NCBI GenBank assembly: GCA_017620435.1
Contig: JAFZQL010000074.1
Location: forward strand, 1-6,373
Source: Erysipelotrichaceae bacterium
GTDB lineage: Bacteria; Bacillota_I; Bacilli_A; Erysipelotrichales; Erysipelotrichaceae
DNA length: 6,373 nt
Direction of reading: 5' to 3'
The position numbers were made by a program, and so were the translations under genes. Numbering within the stretch: position 1 is the stretch's first letter; each line of letters begins with the position of its first letter. Shown one piece after another: positions 4,508 to 6,373 of the stretch. Below the pieces are notes generated by a model. That model saw only the letters and a program-made list of their open reading frames with translations. It searched no databases and was not told the DNA's origin.

Positions 4508-6373
4508 TTACAGGAAGGATGAACCTCCGGTTACGATCCAGCATGCCAGCATCGCGGCGACCAGCGCTCCGGTATAGGCTCTACCCGTCTTGCGGTAGCA
4601 GTAGGTACACAGGATCGAGAAGAACAGGACCTGCGGTACGAACAGGATCAGGATCGACATGAACGGACCTCCGAAGGTCGAACCGAAGAAGACATCCGCC
4701 CCCGGACCGATCTCCATAAAGAACGGGATGTATTCCAGCAATACGATCAGGATCACTCCTCCGGCCATCAGGATGAAGTTGTGCAGCCAGTTGGCCAAGA
4801 AGGCGAAGAAACCTTTCTGATAGGTAGATCTGACCCGCATGTCCTTCATGATCTTGGAGTTGTTTAGCAGATAGAACAGCGCAAAGAACGGCAGATAGAC
4901 CAGGAACTGGGTGATCCTGATGCCGTTGAACTCTCTGAAGAACGGCCAGATGAAACGCAGATCCAGATCGAACAGTCTGCAGTACAGCATATTTACAAGA
5001 TAGACAAAACCTACCATTACAATAGCCAGAACAGCGGCACTCAGGAAGGCCATGAGATTGAACGGATCTTCACTGATGCCTTTTTTCTTGTTCTTGACGG
5101 CTTTGATGATATTTGTAATGACCATGATAATGATCAACAGCAGATACCAGCCCAGGAAGCCGTTGCCGACGGTCATCCGGAAGATGTTTTCAGGAAGCGG
5201 CAGCAGAGCGTGTCCCAGCTGCGTCATGAACGGGAAGGATGCCCCGGACAGCAGGATGGTCAGCAGTCCGCCTTTGATCCTCGCGAAGCCTTTTGCCATC
5301 GTCTGATCGGAAGGTAGTTCCTGTACCGCACTGTTCAGCACCGGAAGGGTCAGCAGGATATCCAGCAGAGGGAACATCGCAAACAGGATCATCAGCATCG
5401 CCGCCAGTACCAGATATTCCTTGTTGATGGCGGTAATGCCGGTATAGGCAATGTCCTTCGGCAGATCGATGGCTTTGTCGAACCATTCCAGAGCTACCGC
5501 CAGTCCTTTTCGGTTGTGGGTCGTCAGACGGTGGTTGGTATACAGCAGTTCCATCCTTCTTGCGGAACCGTCGGCGAAATTGCCGAAAGTCTTGTTCCAG
5601 GCGGCGTTTGCGGCAGTCGTGCCAAGGAATTCATAACGCAGCGGTGTTTTCAGCAGTTCATCGGAAACCGAACGCTGATAATCACGGAAATAGGAGAATT
5701 CATCGTACTTGGCCTGCAGCAGCAGAACATTGTTGAAAGAGATCTTTCCTGTATCGTATACGGAATCCCGGAACAGTTCGCCGCACTGGAGTACGATAGC
5801 CTTCGGCGCGATATCCGTTCCGGCAAAGTCGGCCGCTACGCTCCAGCTGGACCAGGTGCCCATGGAGTGTCCGCTGACAGCCATCCTTGTATTGTCTACA
5901 AACGGAAGCTTTGAAAGATATTCATAGGCAAGCGATCCGCCGCAGGAAGAATCCTTGATGCTGTTGCCGTCGCTGTCCTTGGAATAATGATCATTGAAGA
6001 ATGACAGATTGGAGAAGTTCATCAGCAGGCGGTAACGGATGCTGCCCTTGATCGGCGCATAGGTTCCGTCTGTTTCGGAATCATTTCCGTAGTTGACCGA
6101 TACCTTGTGATTGACATAGCCTCTCTCGATCAGTCCTGCAGTCGAAGCGCCGTGTCCGTATTCATCCAGACACAGAACAACAGCCCCTCTTCTGGCTAGT
6201 TCGATCGCATAGGCGGCACAGGTTTCGTGGTCGTTCTGATAGCCGTGCAGCAGCAGAACGGCAGGAACCTTGTTCGTGGCAGAAGCGTCTTTTGGAACAT
6301 AGAGCTTGTAGGTCAGATAGTCATTCCCGTAAGGGATCTGCCCTTCCGTAACCTCTATCTTCCCATTATCCTT
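4508..6373 (-). CDS. Alpha/beta hydrolase fused to a polytopic membrane domain (N-terminus outside window)
   Basis: The frame is open to the right edge, giving 621 visible residues; the ATG at 6022 is internal. Residues about 1-310 form an alpha/beta hydrolase. HGYQND at 43-48 follows a hydrophobic strand (oxyanion loop); DEYGHGAS is at 70-77; the nucleophile elbow GHSMG puts Ser at 170; AKYDEF suggests catalytic Asp at 224; and TTHNR suggests catalytic His at 286. An insertion rich in Asp, Ser and Asn (about 125-145) precedes the elbow. From about 319 to the C-terminus there are about eight hydrophobic helices (about 319-346, 368-392, 404-426, 438-464, 485-505, 520-552, 569-593, 600-620), with a lysine-rich loop (KNKKK) after the third. 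A lipid, ester or peptide substrate cannot be chosen. The membrane part suggests an enzyme anchored at the membrane or a combined enzyme and channel-like protein. It has no visible link to the PTS. Confidence 0.8.
   Translation of the reverse strand, partial: KDNGKIEVTEGQIPYGNDYLTYKLYVPKDASATNKVPAVLLLHGYQNDHETCAAYAIELARRGAVVLCLDEYGHGASTAGLIERGYVNHKVSVNYGNDSETDGTYAPIKGSIRYRLLMNFSNLSFFNDHYSKDSDGNSIKDSSCGGSLAYEYLSKLPFVDNTRMAVSGHSMGTWSSWSVAADFAGTDIAPKAIVLQCGELFRDSVYDTGKISFNNVLLLQAKYDEFSYFRDYQRSVSDELLKTPLRYEFLGTTAANAAWNKTFGNFADGSARRMELLYTNHRLTTHNRKGLAVALEWFDKAIDLPKDIAYTGITAINKEYLVLAAMLMILFAMFPLLDILLTLPVLNSAVQELPSDQTMAKGFARIKGGLLTILLSGASFPFMTQLGHALLPLPENIFRMTVGNGFLGWYLLLIIIMVITNIIKAVKNKKKGISEDPFNLMAFLSAAVLAIVMVGFVYLVNMLYCRLFDLDLRFIWPFFREFNGIRITQFLVYLPFFALFYLLNNSKIMKDMRVRSTYQKGFFAFLANWLHNFILMAGGVILIVLLEYIPFFMEIGPGADVFFGSTFGGPFMSILILFVPQVLFFSILCTYCYRKTGRAYTGALVAAMLACWIVTGGSSFL

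Noticed and set aside
5052..5927. Plus- and minus-strand short frames inside the hydrolase gene
   Set aside because: They overlap the hydrolase/membrane reading frame, whose motifs and helices are consistent throughout.
1..6373. CRISPR array, tRNA or rRNA genes, insertion sequence, toxin-antitoxin or phage-defence genes
   Set aside because: No regularly spaced repeats, transposase or nuclease motifs, terminal inverted repeats or cloverleaf-like segments were seen on reading both strands.

Overview
The window looks like chromosomal DNA of a low-to-moderate GC Firmicute, probably a gut-type Erysipelotrichia/Clostridia relative. The signs are strong AGGAGG-type ribosome binding sites on the PTS genes, a cre-like CcpA site, sigma-A promoters, U-tailed intrinsic terminators, TAA stops on all six visible gene ends, and a mannose-family PTS. 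The lineage is an inference from style and gene content; nothing here fixes the species.

Layout, left to right. (1) 1-975 (+): 3' part of a neutral/alkaline ceramidase-like hydrolase, cut by the left edge. (2) 975-998: terminator hairpin shared by convergent genes. (3) 997-1530 (-): small two-helix membrane protein of unknown function, with almost no room for a leader. (4) 1591-2076 (-): mannose/sorbose-family PTS IIB, with its own terminator downstream and a cre-overlapped promoter upstream. (5) 2133-2162: intrinsic terminator separating IIB from the genes above it. (6) 2184-2999 (-) IID and 2999-3721 (-) IIC, overlapping by one base (TAATG). (7) 3722-3863: compact divergent control region with a near-consensus IIC promoter, a tandem 9-mer repeat and an imperfect dyad. 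(8) 3864-4472 (+): a second two-helix membrane protein of unknown function. (9) 4477-4500: shared terminator. (10) 4508-6373 (-): alpha/beta hydrolase fused to a polytopic membrane domain, cut by the right edge.

How it works together. IIC and IID form the membrane channel of a mannose-type sugar permease and IIB carries phosphate to the sugar. On the minus strand the order is IIC-IID-terminator-IIB, so IIB appears to be an independent unit or to be reached only by read-through, and it has its own candidate catabolite-repression site. No IIA is present in the window, so it must be supplied from elsewhere. The flanking membrane proteins, ceramidase-like enzyme and membrane-anchored hydrolase have no demonstrable link to the PTS. 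No CRISPR, tRNA, rRNA, insertion sequence or defence system was seen. The least ordinary parts are the split PTS with its control DNA and the hydrolase/membrane-domain fusion.
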